Shown piece by piece: positions 11,234-24,638 of a DNA stretch of 64,000 nucleotides. The notes under the pieces are model-generated. The model made no database searches, was not told the origin of the DNA, and saw only the letters and a program-made list of their open reading frames with translations. Position 1 is the stretch's first letter. Each line of letters begins with the position of its first letter. A program made the translations under genes and the position numbers. Source of the stretch: Ambrosia x helenae (Eukaryota; Streptophyta; Magnoliopsida; Asterales; Asteraceae); assembly GCA_030844895.1 (NCBI GenBank), contig CM061233.1:48265937-48329936 (forward strand), given 5' to 3'.

Positions 11234-14081
11234 TAATTCTATAGCGCGTGTTATTCGGCAAGTTGTATGCCCAACCCCGAACACCACTATTAGACACAAT
11301 TCCCCGTTAATTAAACATATATCCTAGAATTGTTGGTGATGGATTGCCCTTGTTATAAGTTACATTTATGTTTCTGTATTAAGTAACTCACAATACATTA
11401 CCCTCGAGTCGACTCACTTTACCGTATAATTATTTTCCCATTAAATAATTACACTAGGATCTTGTCGATCGATATTTCATCTACAACGCTCAACTCGACT
11501 CACTTTACCATATATTTATTTTCCCATTAAATAAATATACTAAGATATTGCCGATTCGACAACGCATTTTACTTGTTAAGTTTGCATACTTAACTTAGTT
11601 TTAAACGCGTAATCGTTATAGATTATTTAACGTTAATTCTCCCACCAACATTTTCCAACACTTAGGAAAGTGTTACACATTACCCACAAGTAATCTTATG
11701 TATTTTAGGTCCAAAATATATGTATTTTCATGTCCACATTATGACGCGATAACGTATATATGTATCTTGTAGGAAGTTATACAATATATACTTATCCGTC
11801 CATTTTCACATTCTGGCCGTTAACATGTCGTAATATAAATACGTCAACATTCAATTATTTATATTTATATATTCTCGCGTCTAGAATTACACAAGTTATT
11901 CATATATGAATTTTGTAGGAATAATTACTTTTCGTCGTAACATTGTTTTCCTACATCCAACATATATATTTGGTTATTTTTCTTAAATTGCCAACAACAT
12001 GTTTTACTTGGAATTTATAAAATAACTTTTGTATTTTCTTACACCAAGACTTGGTTATTTTCGACATCAAAAACACTCCACTTTTACATTCCCATAGATA
12101 TAAAAGTGTTCGTTTTTACACAATTTCTCCAAATCTTTTAAATTACCAATTTGTTATAAAAACCTTTGTTTTTATATTTTTCCCACATGTTTGGTAATTT
12201 ATATTTTTATAAAATCATATTTAAAAAATACATTTATACAAAAATACATTTTGTAAGTAAGTTTGAAAACACTTTCATTAACAACCTAGGAAAGTTACAA
12301 CTTTCCATTTTCAACACTTAAATTTACAAAAATCACATTTTTAGCCACAAGTTTTCAAAATGACATTTTGCACCCTCTAACTTTTAAAGTTACCAAACAA
12401 CATCCTCAACTTTTAAAAGTTACATTTCTTCCTAGATCTTTCAAAAGTGACAATTTTGCACTAAACTAGTTAGCTTAGTTTTGTCGGCTTTGTCAATACG
12501 GATTATTATTATGATCAAACATTATAACTAGTCCATGATAATCTAATTAGGGATAATATTATGTGTCTTAGCATATATTAAGTTCATTATATCCAACTTT
12601 GTGTTTTAAATTCATAAACTTTGAAGATGTAAACTTTTATTCTTCATTTTCCAAACTATCCAACATGATATTTAGTTTTAGATGATCATTTTATGATGAT
12701 CAAAACCACTTTTAAGTATATCCAAGTCACATTTACAAATGTTGCTTTATATCATCATTTTATACAAGTGTATGTGAACTTTTGTAACTTACAAAAACTT
12801 TACAACATCACCTACTAAACCCACGACCCATGTATTCTTTTTAGCTCATCCATTTTGTTAAAAGAAAACCATTATATCTTATGTTTAAAACCATGTTCCA
12901 ACCCTATGTACAACTTGCTTAAAAAAACATAAAAATATAAACATTCAAGAACCAAAAGCAAGATCAAGAAACTTACTACTAGCACAAGGCTAGGGAAGCT
13001 AAAAACACTTAATTTTGATGGGGTTTTGTGTGTTCTTCCAAGAGGGTTGAGCTCCTAGCTTGATAACACACTTTGATCTTGTGACAAATGGTTTGATTAT
13101 GTATGAATTTTGTTGTTGGAAAGTTGAAATGAGAATATGTGTGTGTGACCATTCACGGCCAATAAAGAAAGAAAAAAAACAAGTTTTCTTTGTGTTTGAT
13201 CTAAAATGGATATGTATAGACTTTATAAAGATCCAAAAGTACACATAATCTTATCATATCTTCATTTCCATACCTAAATCCAACAAAATCTATCAAGCAT
13301 GCCAAAAGAAAAGATTTTGGACATGGTAATGGCCTAGGGCCGTTTTGTTTTTTTTTTTTTTTTTTTTTTGGAAGGGACCCACATGTTGGCAAAAATATCT
13401 TACAAAGTTACTTTAAGATAATTAGTTTTTTTTTTATAAATATTAACTCATGTACATAATCATATTGTTTAGGCCATGAAGCAACATAGGGTGGCTTGGT
13501 GTCCACTTATAGGCCGGCCATGGGAGGCCTTGTGGTGCCTACTTTCTTTTCAAAATTTTCACTAATTATCTAGTTAAGTTCCAACTAGTTCGGTTAGGGT
13601 TTCGGGGTTTTAACGCGTGTTTATTACAAGCTATTTCGGACATATTATTGACTCCCAATTACCCTTTAACATGAGTTATTTTAGGCATTGTTAAGTTATT
13701 TAGGCTTTAATTGGGTGAATTTATAAGTTCCGTGCGTATCGGGTGCGATACGCGAACTTTATTCCTTACCGGGATATTTTTGTTTGGAGTTCCAAAACAA
13801 ATAATATTTCATGAAAATACCCTTTATTTTATATCCTGGGTGTTCGGGATCGTTTTTAGTTAACTAATTGTTACTGGGTAATCACCAACGTCCGTTCTGG
13901 ACAAGTTTATTCGCATGCGATTTCGTCGTGCTTTTAATTAAACAAATGCATTCCTATGCATCCTATGGGGAATTTGCTATTCTCTAAAGGCTATGTAATT
14001 AATTTAGAATTGCACTTAATTATTGTTAATTACAAATACTAATTACGTACGGAAATGCATCGCTTTTTGCCGGATGTCACA

Positions 14082-14252
14082 TTCTACCCCCGTTAGGAGA
14101 ATTCCGTCCCGGAATTCAGTTCAAGTTTTCCTTTACCATAGTATCATTGAACAGGGCAGGGTGTTTGCGCATCACGCGATCTCTTCTTTCCTAAGTGAAT
14201 TCGGGTTCACCCTCAGCGTTCTATAAACGCAATATCATGATCCAGCTACGAC
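14082..14252 (-). pseudogene. Polypurine tract and decayed pol C-terminus (chromodomain end) of element B
   Basis: Immediately inside the LTR the minus strand carries AACGGGGGTAGAA, a polypurine tract ending in the same position as in element D. Upstream, in one frame, the residues EPEFT, ERRDRVMRKHPALF and GRNS can be read with TAG codons where gypsy chromodomain tails have Trp, and a TGA further on. This matches the layout at the end of pol in D (19885-20050). The stops of the TGG-to-TAG type fit decay by deamination of methylated cytosine. Confidence 0.7.
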
Positions 14253-16744
14253 TAAGCCCTTGGAATTCCCAGTCAGACGCATCCATCAGCTTTCCAAAAA
14301 TAGTAGAGCTTTAGGGTCAACCTGGATTCAGTCGGTCGAGGAATTGACAATGCTTCCTCAGACTAGGCTTACGGGATTCGTCAAGAGTCCCACTAAGCTC
14401 TGGCGATGGCTCGAGCTTATTCGTTGCGAGACCAATTTTTAACCGTTATCTCCATGCCGTTGGAGTATCAAGAAATTGGCCTATTGCAATTTCCACGCTC
14501 ATCAACACGCTCTCACGGTATAACTCTCAGTGAAAGACTATTACTAGTTCGAAGTTCTTAAGGCCCGCGCCTTGTCCGTATATCTTGTCAATAGGTTCGC
14601 ATCTCATCCAAGCAGTCTCAAGTCTGCAAGATTTATTGGTCATCTCTCGAACAACTCAAACCAGATTATGTGTCTATCTCCGTCTGTCATTCAACATACT
14701 AGAGATGTACACGTATGCCCTCCAAAGGGCTTTGAGCAGTAACACCCTGAACGCTGGGGTAATGATTCCTATCATATAGGGAATTCTATTGATGAAGCAC
14801 ACGAATTCGATTTGCCATATACATCAATCGTATCACACGGGACACTTCCGTCAAGGAAATTCATTTCGTTAGTTCGAGAATGATAAGCCATACTCATTTC
14901 AAATTGCGTATCCCGGGCTTGCGTTCAAGGTTCGGCGAACCCTGAGGTAGGATGACCTCTACAATTCGATATTGTAGAAGTTGGCATCTAGTGTCTAGCC
15001 ACAACTCTCCACAAGTGTAGGTGGCTATAGATATGCCTCATATCGTAACTTCAAATGAGTAAGGGATGAGAGGGTCCCAAACGGCCATCAATCATTGCAT
15101 GTGTCCCATCACAGCCACAGGACACCTCAGGCGACATGACCATTAGATTTGCTCGTTCAAATCTCCCTAACCGGGTGATCTTACCAGATCACAGAGCAGT
15201 CGACATTCTCGAGGACGCTCCAGGTTGTTTGTAGTAGCAGATGGTATTCCCGTGTCCTCACATGGACTGAAATCCACTATGCACTAACTTACAACCTTTC
15301 GCATGAGCGATTGTGGTTGGTGGTACTAGGGCGCCTAGTATGGACTGATGGAGATCGAAAGCTTTTGCATCACTTTCACCCCTCAGTTCCCCAAACAGTA
15401 AACAGTGTATATCCGACACACAGGCCGTACAATTCCACAATCCGCGAGAATTAAAAGCCGACTTAAACATAAAATGACTAGTGGCTCACATCACCTCATC
15501 ACATTGGTCAACACGGGAATAATGTATATGAATCATCATGACTTGGTTGCCGCAACAAATAGGGGATAGGGTTTAGACAACATCTCGACACGCTGGTCTC
15601 CATCGAAACGGTATACTGAACACCGATAACTACCCAAAACAAGGGTATCCAGTACTTGTCCTGTTATATGTGCCTCACGGGCACTGGTGTCCTATCGGCA
15701 TTAGCAACCTAGTAAGTCAATTCTGAATAATACAGGCCTCTCGCCCTCGAATTGACTATCGAATCTTATGCATAGATCTGAGTGAAAGGAGTCCTGAAAC
15801 CGGAAACCCTCACTCACTGAAGGTTCCATCTTTTTGGGATCTTTTGAGGTAAAAGGTGAAATCGAGTCATAGATGAATGCATTTGGCATAGATTTCACGT
15901 TTGGGGCTTGACGACTTCATGCGCCAAAGTCGTTACTTAAAACAAACAAATGACCGAGATCACACCACAAGCAATAGTTTGGAGCCTTCCCATAAGGCAC
16001 CCCATTCAACGACTCAGGTAGTCACACATATGGATGCATTATGTAAGCTTTCGAGCTCATCTTTATTAGTCAGGTACTAAAAGCAATGACCTGGCAGCTC
16101 ACATTACTATGGTGTCTCCAATAGTGTCTGTGAAAGACAGAGGATTTTGCTCTAGCGCGAGCAATTCTACTAAAGGATAACTGGGAACACCAGTATCGAC
16201 CAAAAGTCGAAATGGTTCCACTATTCCAAGAACCTACGCAACGACACCAAGACAAGATAAACCTACCATTGGAGGGATAACAACATCAATCGAAGGGGTG
16301 AGTTGATCGACCATCTCATAACGGTAGGGTAGCACCCTTATAGAGTTGACAAGGTTTAATGCCCCTCAGGATTCATGGTTTTATAAAACATCTGAATCAT
16401 GTAACAGGGACTCCACCAATGCACACGCCGTGGGTGGGTCCACACTAGTATTTCCGTAGTCATCGGCATGACACGTCGGCAGGTATGATGTCAGACGAAT
16501 CCAGTGGAGAAGCAACAAATGAGTTGAGTCTTTCAACTCTTGCTAGTCCTCAATAAGTATGGGCCTATTGCTCACGTTCTCTTGATACCTTCGGGGTTCG
16601 AGATGCATTTGAAATCCCTTATCACAAAGAGGAGCCTCACCTCATCATGTGTTGATCACGGGATTTCCTTCTAATATTGATTTGCATAACCGATCATTTG
16701 TCGTCCCAAAATGTGAGCAAAAGGTTAAGGCTGGACACGGCGTC
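14253..16744 (-). other. Decayed interior of element B, left part
   Basis: About 2.5 kb in which only ORFs of 60-80 codons remain. By position it should be integrase and RNase H of element B, but I could not read a catalytic motif with confidence. The last five bases, GCGTC (16740-16744), are the left target duplication of element D. Confidence 0.5.
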
Positions 16745-18388
16745 TGTCGCACCCCGCCTAGGCGGAAACACGGGAATGCAGCGATCGAAAAGTTTTCAAG
16801 CACAAGGTTCAAGCAATACACATTTATTCAAAATAGTACCACCATAAAGATGGAATTTGTCATAATCTTATTGAAAATTAAGCATAGTGTAAGCACATGA
16901 ACATTGTCTTATGGAAATTGAAAACATGACGTTTTGAAGCTGACAAAAGCCATCAAAGTGATACTACGGTATGCATGCTCGAACCCTTCTCTCAATCCTC
17001 TGTGGCCCTCCATTAGTTACCTGAAACACATGCATAAAGGATTTTGTCAACAATAATGTTGGTCAGTCTATGGGTTTTGAATGTACTGTGAAATGAACGT
17101 GTCATCCGTGTTTGACCAATCATGAGCTAGCTAAGCAAATGATCACTATGATAACCATGAGTCCTGTAACCAAACCTCGTGACTGTGGTTCCTCGTGCAT
17201 TGTACACTAAAGACAATGTATGTATAGTATAATACTAACACTCTTTTGCATGTGGCCGGTTAGCGCGACTAACCAAGAGTGGGGGTGTCAACCCAATAGA
17301 TCTATTAAAGTGTTCTGGCTAAATGTCTAGCTAATGGTTACAGTGAACGATGTACGAGGACTACTGAGCTCATGAACCAAATGTCTGATGTTCCACGTGG
17401 TAGTCATGCTAGAATGTACACACACTTGAATTTGACACAAGTATTGATGCATGTATTTCCCCCAAAATGTAAAAATGTAAAATGGGTCCATAGAAAACTC
17501 AACTGTTTGAGTCGTGTGTCGTCTAGTAAACTAGTAGATGATCACCGTCCTGACAATTGATACCCTATGATCATTATGGACATGGTAAGTCATCCAGATG
17601 TTGTTTATCATACAAATTATTCACGCGACACTTGTGGACCATTGTGTTTAGTGTGTTTTGTTATATATGATGCTTTTTAATGTTCTAACAAACATATAGT
17701 TCCCAATATTTTGTTGTTTCGGAATGAAATGTCCATGGTGGACTATATTGGGCCTCACATGGGGTAATTGGGCTGTATATTAGCACTAATTCACTATGCG
17801 TGGTTGGTTTTTGAGAAAGGTTTGATTAACACATGTTTATTTCCTTCCTTAAAACCATTTGTAAGATAACACATGTTTAGAATCCTTTCAAGTTCATTAT
17901 AGAGTTAACACATGTTTTTGGCATAACTAAACTTATGTTAAATGATTATGGCCGAATCAAATGCACTTAATGGAGCTCGGATTCGATGGTTTTGTGGTTC
18001 ATTAGTGATTGATACAAGCATTGCTAAGTCTAAGCCGTGAGCTTGCATGTGTTCTGGTGATTTAGACCGATTAATTACCATCTAAGTGTAACATCATAGT
18101 AATGTGATTACATAACAATTCTATTCACACGAGTATGCATTCTCTAGGTGTGTTTTAGGTCTATCTAAGATCAGTGATTCCTTAAGTCCGATAGGTGTGA
18201 TCGATGTGCTTGGGTATCGGGTTCACAAAGGGGTTATGTATCTAATAGGGGGTTAGGACTTACCTTGAGTGTTTGTGAGTGCTAGTGATCCTTGTACTTG
18301 GAGAACTTCCTATGCCAAGCCTTGAGCCGATGTATTGAAGCTTCCAAGTCTTGTGTTCTTGATCACTTTGTCCGTGAGTTTTAAAGTG

Positions 18389-18438
<50 letters not shown>

Positions 18439-19889
18439 TGTGATTTGGTGCAAGAAATGAAGGTGAGGGTGGAGGTCCTTATATAGAGGTTCTAGTGGGT
18501 AGATGACAAAACATTTGTGGTATCCTCATGCTTCTCGACCGAAACAAAGAGTTAGAGAAGTTTCATGGATTCTTGCAAAGTCAATGGATGGAAAGACTAA
18601 TCATGAAAGGGGAAAGGTTGACATTGCTAGCTAGTTGGTTAGTTTTTGGCTTATACCCATTTACATGCAAGTTCTATGTCTCCTTGTTGACTCTAGTCGA
18701 TCTATACTCATAGGTTGGAGGTTTCATTGAGCTATCACTATCTTGTTTCCTTACTTGGGGGCCGAATCTTAGTCATGGTAGTGTGGACTTGATGGTGACT
18801 TGTCTTAGAACATTCTTGTAGTAGTTGATAGTTCCAAGGGTCCTAGGTTGTCTTAGTGATAGTGATGTGTGCTTGTTCATGTTAGCCGATCCTAGGGGTG
18901 TGTATTCGGGTAAGGAGAAGTCAAAAGGAAGAGTGGAAGTCTAAGTAGAGGTCCTATTTTGGAATAAGAGAGTGTTTTGTCTTCATTAGCAAGCATGTGA
19001 TGGATTTTAGCTACTACCAATCATGTTTAAGCAAGTGTGGCTATTCCTTTTGCTTTGGTTTCTCCTAGGCCGATTTCTTTGTAGTTTTTCTATATAGGGT
19101 TAGTTGACTCATTGTGAGAAGGTGACTATCTTTGTCTTGATATCTAAATGTGTGTAAGTGGTAGCTTTATGTGTTAGCTCTTGTTTTTCATGTGGGCCGA
19201 TTTCTTATAAGTGACTAGTGATAGGTATGTTCCTTGAGTAGTGTCCTAGTGTGCTAGTTATTATATGGATGGATAGGGACCTTCGGCCGATTGAGTAGAA
19301 CAAGAGAGGTTTCTCATGAGTTATTTGGATGTTTACATGAGCATTATGTACAAGCCGAGTCTATGTGAGCATGATCTATGGAGTCTTATAACTAAGATAG
19401 CTCTATTATGATCCTAGACTCAACATTTTTCATGAATAAATAGTCCTACATATGTTAATAGGGTTGTGAATGCTCATTGTGCCCATCATGTAACCTCTAG
19501 TGCCCTGTGATATAGGAATATCATCCGGTCTAGAATTGGTAATAGTTGATCATGCCTTGTGTCTCTTGATGATGACATCAACATGTATTTTGTTTCATAT
19601 GTGTCATGTGTTTGTTTAATGATATCCCATGATGATCTTTGTGTTCACAAACGTGTGTTAGAGGTGCATTATCTTGTGTTAGAGGACAACAACCTCTAGT
19701 AACGCTTGTTTGATGGCATGTCCGGGTGTTGTATGATTAAACAAGTGTACTGTGTTGAGTTTTCTGATTAACTCGTGCTCTACTAGCCTGGGGGGTATAC
19801 TGCATGCAATACGTCTAAGAATGCACATATATTGACATAATAAATGATACATGTACAGTCGTTGACCTGTTACGTCGACTGTTGTCACA
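16745..19889 (-). repeat. 3' LTR of chromovirus D (3145 bp)
   Basis: The plus strand starts TGTCGCACCCCGCC and ends GTTGTCACA. It is collinear with the 5' LTR at 25682-28766. Differences seen by eye are scattered substitutions, a longer GA microsatellite (about 18390-18437) and roughly 40 bp near 19105-19145 that the other copy lacks. The 61-codon frame at 18528-18713 recurs in the other LTR but is antisense and looks fortuitous. Confidence 0.95.
18390..18437. repeat. (GA)n microsatellite in the 3' LTR of D
   Basis: About 24 GA dinucleotides with one A interruption. The allelic position in the 5' LTR (about 27330-27345) has only about 8, so the tract has changed length since insertion. Confidence 0.95.
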
Positions 19890-22800
19890 TTCTCCCCTTG
19901 TTTTGGGAATTTCGTCCACGAAATCGAGTTTCCCTACTAGTGTTAGTAGTATCAGGGAAAAGAGCTGGGTACTTGTGTCTCATTTGGTCTTCGCGTTCCC
20001 ATGTAAATTAGGGACCACACTTTGCATTCCATCTGACTTTCACAAGTTTAGTGCGGCTCCTTCTCAATTTTTGGACTTTCCAATCAGTCACCTTGATTGG
20101 TTTCTCGACGAAGTGAAGTTGATCATCGATGTGAATCTCTTCGGGAGGAATGATCAAAGATTCGTCGAATAGAAATTTCTTTAGGTTGGATACATGGAAA
20201 GTGTCATGAACACTACTCAGCTCTTCGGGTAGCTTGAGTTTGTATGCCACGGGACCAACTCTAAAAAGTATCTCGAATGGACCAATGTATCGGGGGTTGA
20301 GTTTCCCACGTTTTCCAAACCGTGGTACACCTTTCCAGGGTGAGACTTTTAAGAGTACTTTATCGCCAACTTGAAACTCGAGTGGTTTACGACGGCGATC
20401 AGCGTAGCTCTTTTGACGATCTCGAGCTGCTTTCAAGCGATCACGGATCTGGAAGATCTTATCAGTGGTCTCCTGAATAAGGTCGGGGCCAGTCAAATAT
20501 TTGTCTCCAACTTCTGCCCAACACAGAGGAGATCTACACTTGCGTCCATACAAGGCTTCGAAGGGGGCAGCCTTGATACTGGTGTGGTAACTGTTATTGT
20601 AGGAAAATTCAACCAATGGTAGGTGTGAATCCCAGTTTCCACCAAAATCGATTGCGCATGCCCGGAGCATGTCCTCCAATGTCTGGATTGTACGTTCACT
20701 TTGGCCATTTGTTTGCGGATGGTAGGCTATGCTCATGTCTAATCGAGAGCCTAGTGCGTTCATTAGTGTTTGCCAGAATCGAGAGGTGAGTCGACTGTCT
20801 CGGTCGAAAATGATTGAAACAGGCACGCCATGCCTAGTTACAATTTCCTTGATGTACAACTTGGCAAGTTTCTCCAACTTGTCGGTTTCCTTAATCGGCA
20901 AGAAATGCGCGGATTTAGTCAACCGGTTAACAATGACCCAAATTGTATCGTGACCACTGGACGTCTTAGGTAGCTTGGTGATGAAATCCATGGAAATCTG
21001 TTCCCATTTCCACACCGGAATGTCTGGTTGCTCGAGCAGACCAGATGGTTTTTGATACTCAGCTTTGACCTTTGAACAGGTAAGGCATCTGCTGATGTAT
21101 GTGGCGATTTCACCTTTTAGATTGGGCCACCAGTAAAGTTCCTTTACGTCTTTGTACATCTTGTCAGCACCAGGATGTACGGGGTATCTAGACCTGTGTG
21201 CGTCCTCCAAGATTAGATTACGTAAGTCACCAAAACGTGGCACCCAAATCCGATTGGCGAAATACACTGTGCCATCAGATTTTGGTTCCAATAGATTAAC
21301 CATCTTAAATAGTGACTCGTTCTTAAGATTTTCACTTTTCAGAGCTTCTTGTTGAGCGTCGCGAATGCGGGTCGTGAGATTTGTATGGATGGTTAGACCT
21401 AGTGCACGCACACGTAGGGTCTTAACTCGTTCCTTCCGGCTTAACGCGTCAGCCACAACGTTGGCTTTGCCCGGATGGTATTTAATCTCACAATCGTAAT
21501 TGTTCAACAGTTCAACCCATCTGCATTGCCGCATGTTCAACTCCTTCTGGTTGAAGATGTGCTGTAAGCTCTTATGATCGGTGAAGATGGTGCACTTGGT
21601 ACCATAAAGGTAGTGCCTCCAAATCTTTAGTGCAAATATTACTGCACCCAACTCTAGGTCATGAGTAGTGTAATTCTTTTCATGAATTTTGAGTTGCCGG
21701 GATGCATAGTCAATGACCTTATTCCTTTGCATGAGTACGCATCCAAGACCTTGATGCGAAGCATCGCAGTAAACTACGAAGTCATCTGTGCCTTCGGGGA
21801 GGGAAAGAATTGGTGCACTGCACAGGCAGTCCTTCAATACTTGGAACGCATTCTCATGTCTGATTCCCCAACCGAACTTCTTGTCTTTTTGCATCAAGAC
21901 AGTCAATGGTTGGGCAATCTTAAAGAAATTCTCAATGAATCGTCGGTAATAACCGGCTAATCCTAAAAATTGTCGCACTTCAGTGGGTGTCTTGGGCACA
22001 ACCCAATCCCTGATCGCTTCAATTTTGGCAGGATCAACTTGTATACCCTTCTCGTTCACAACGTGACCGAGGAAATGGACTTCTCGAATCTAGAACTCAC
22101 ATTTCGAGAATTTGGCATATAGTTTCTCGCTTTTGAGCAATTCCAACACCAGTCGCAAATGTTGCTCGTGCTCCTCTTGAGTTCGTGAATAGATCAAGAT
22201 GTCGTCGATGAAGACAATGATGAATTTGTCTAGGTAGGGTTTGGAGACACGATTCATGAGGTCCATGAAAACTGCCGGAGCATTCGTTAATCCGAATGGC
22301 ATAACTAGGAATTCGTAATGCCCATAACGAGTTCGGAATGTGGTTTTCGGGATATCGTCTTCCTGGATTCGTAGCTGATGATATCCTGACCGTAGATCAA
22401 TCTTTGAGTAGTAGCTGGATCCCTGCAGCTGGTCGAACAGGTCGTCGATCCTTGGCAATGGATACTTGTTCTTGATCGTCAGTATGTTCAGCTCCCGGTA
22501 GTCGATGCACATGCGGAAACTCCCGTCTTTCTTCTTCACGAACAAGATAGGTGCTCCCCACGGAGAAGAACTCGGATGAATGAAACCTTTGTCTAGCAAC
22601 TCCCGAAGTTGATTGGACAGTTCCTGCATCTTGGATGGTGCTAAGCGATACGGAGTGCGGGCTATTGGGGCAGCTCTCGGAACAAGATTGATGCGAAACT
22701 CGACTTCTCGTGGTGGTGGAAGTCCTGGCAAGTCTTCTGGAAAGACTTCAGGATAATCTCGCACCACTAGGATGTCCACTAGTTTCCGATCTTTAGCTTT

Positions 22801-23259
22801 TTGTTCAACGACATGTGCCAGGAATGCGACACAACCTTTCCTTAAACACTTTTGGGCCTTAATGCAGGAGATGATACGAAGAGTGGGTAAACCCTGACTT
22901 CCTCGAATCATTAAGGTTTCACCATTTGACAAGGGGATTTGTACCAACTTCTCATGACAGACGATCTCTGCACGATGTTTGGACAACCAATCCATGCCAA
23001 TGACGATATCGAAACTTCCTAATTGGATACGCAGTAAGTCGATACTGAATTCGTGGTCGTCGAGTACCAGAATACAATCCTTAATGATCTCATCAGACAA
23101 GATTAATTTACCATTCGTTAGTTCTATGGTAAATAGTGTGTCCAACTTACTAGATTCTAATCCTAGGTATTTCCTAAAGTTGGTGGACACAAAGCTAAAA
23201 TCTGCGCCGGAATCAAAGAGTATTGAAGCGAAATGATTGTTAAGGAGAAACGTACCCAT
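19885..23259 (-). pseudogene. pol of chromovirus D with nonsense mutations
   Basis: The frame starts in protease (LFDSGADFSFVS) and runs through reverse transcriptase (first Asp in KIDLRSGYHQ, catalytic FIDDILIYS) to a TAG at 22090-22092. That stop sits where gypsy RT has Trp, after KCEF and before IREVHFLGHV. The same frame resumes with RNase H (VYCDASHQGLGCVL, FTDHKSL, ADALSR), the integrase zinc finger (HPGADKMY, CLTCSKVK), the integrase core (Asp in SMDFITKLP, Asp in IFDRDSRLTS, Glu in GQSERTIQTLED) and the chromodomain (KVTDWKVQKL to KVRWNAKCGP). A TAA at 20008-20010 cuts the chromodomain; the frame then reads on to its natural TGA at 19885-19887, overlapping the LTR start. Catalytic residues are all intact. 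Confidence 0.93.
19890..19902 (-). other. Polypurine tract of chromovirus D
   Basis: On the minus strand AACAAGGGGAGAA directly precedes the 3' LTR start TGTGACAAC. It primes plus-strand DNA synthesis in gypsy elements. The last codons of pol run through it. Confidence 0.85.
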
Positions 23260-23277
23260 AACTACATTAGGATCATC

Positions 23278-24403
23278 TCATGCTTCGTTGGCTCCTAACA
23301 CAAACGCTCTGCCACGGGCTTGATCCTTGGCCTTGGGACAGTCCTTTCGGAAATGTCCTGTCGCACCACACTTGAAACACTCGTTTCGGGCAGGAGGAGT
23401 GTTGGTGGTTTTGGCCCTGCAGCTAGAGGTGGAATGACCACGACGGTTACAGTTCTTGCACAGAATGTTGTCGCAAGTACCTATGTGATGGTAGTTGCAT
23501 TTGCTGCAGTGAGGATAAGGTCCGCTGTATTTGCATTTGGGTTCCTCAGTAGCGGTGGCAGCAAAAACTTTCACAGCGTCCTGCGGTCAGTGAGAGGAGT
23601 GCTTGCTCTTCCGGTTGTCGGAACTTTTGCGCTAGTTCCCGGAACTCTTACTGATATCTGTTACCTTCTGAGTCAGCGATCCCATGCGTACCGCATCGTC
23701 GGTCAGACTCTAAGCTAGGGTAACCGCAGCCTGGATGGTGGGGGGGGTGCCGATGCAATGACCATACTGCGAATCTTTGGAGGCAGACCCCAGATATACC
23801 TCTCGACTCTCTTGTACTCAGGTGTGACCATGTGTGGGACCAGTCGAGAGAGCTCGTGAAAACGAGTGGTATATGTAGTCACATTGGCATCCACCATTGC
23901 AAGGTTCCAGAACTCGGCTTCCAGCTTTTGTAGTTCGCTTCGAGGACAGTACTTGTCCATGAGCATTGTTTTGAGATCGTCCCAGGCAAGACTGTATGCC
24001 ATTTCTCTGCCCAGGGTTTTACTTGCAGATTCCACCAAGTGAGGGCTTCGTCCTGAATGGTACAGGTGGAGTATTTTACCTTTTGGTCCTCAGAGCAACC
24101 ACTAATGTCAAGGACCGATTCGGTTTTCTCTATCCACCGGACAATTCCTACAGCGCCTTAATTACCACGAAAGTTCCATGGTTTGCATGCCATGAAGGTT
24201 TTGTATGAACAGCCGTGACTAGAGTTTTCAACCTCGTTGTCCGTTTCGCTTCAGCGACGCCTGGTACCACCAGATCCTCCGCCTGAGTCGGCCCGGGCTG
24301 CATCGTGTCGAGCAATTGCCTCGGCAATTACCCTGGCCAACTCGGCGGGTATGGATGGTAGTGGCTCACCTTTGGTCGTTCGCGTGGAATGTCGGGTCTG
24401 CAT
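23278..24403 (-). pseudogene. gag of chromovirus D with stops and frameshifts
   Basis: It starts at the Met at 24403 (MQTRHSTRTTKGE). An Ala-rich helix (PAELARVIAEAIARHDAARAD) is followed by a TGA at 24251-24253 and a TAA at 24158-24160. A one-base loss near 24025 then shifts the gag core (MAYSLAWDDLKTMLMDKYCP to MVTPEYKRVERYIWGL) into another frame. A C-run slip near 23742 shifts it again. The nucleocapsid part has two CCHC knuckles, CKNCNRRGHSTSSC and CFKCGATGHFRKDC, and a TGA at 23278-23280 separates it from protease. In related elements gag and pol are one continuous frame, so this stop is also a mutation, of the CGA-to-TGA type. Confidence 0.88.
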
Positions 24404-24638
24404 AACTAAAAGATGGAACACGACAAACATGAGTATAATATACAAACATACCATAACCAACATAGTCATATAAATCAAACCATACATCATGTCATCACAT
24501 CATTTCATAATTTCTCAAGAGCAGTTCGGTTTTTAATACAAAACAGGCGGGTGTACCGCAATTAGTTTTTAGATCATAACATCCATAGTCACAAAATATC
24601 ATAAATCAAACACATGCATAATCATCATAAGCCATAAT

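Larger units (their letters stand above)
10057..14081 (-). repeat. 3' LTR of element B (right-hand part), carrying a Tourist-like insertion
   Basis: This stretch aligns along its length with solo LTR F from about 41738 to 44954. Once the 809 bp insertion at 10425-11233 and one 3-bp TSD copy are removed, the lengths agree within a few bases (about 3213 against 3217). The end is GCCGGATGTCACA at 14081, so on the minus strand the LTR starts TGTGACATCC. The stretch from about 11640 to 13560 is AT-rich with many TTTTAAAAGT-like runs; I see no gene in it. An F-like start (TGTCACACC on the plus strand) is predicted left of the window. Confidence 0.85.

Noticed and set aside
18528..18713. 61-codon frame conserved in both LTRs of element D (also 27435-27620)
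   Set aside because: The LTRs were identical at insertion, so conservation is expected. The frame is antisense to the element and has no recognisable domain.
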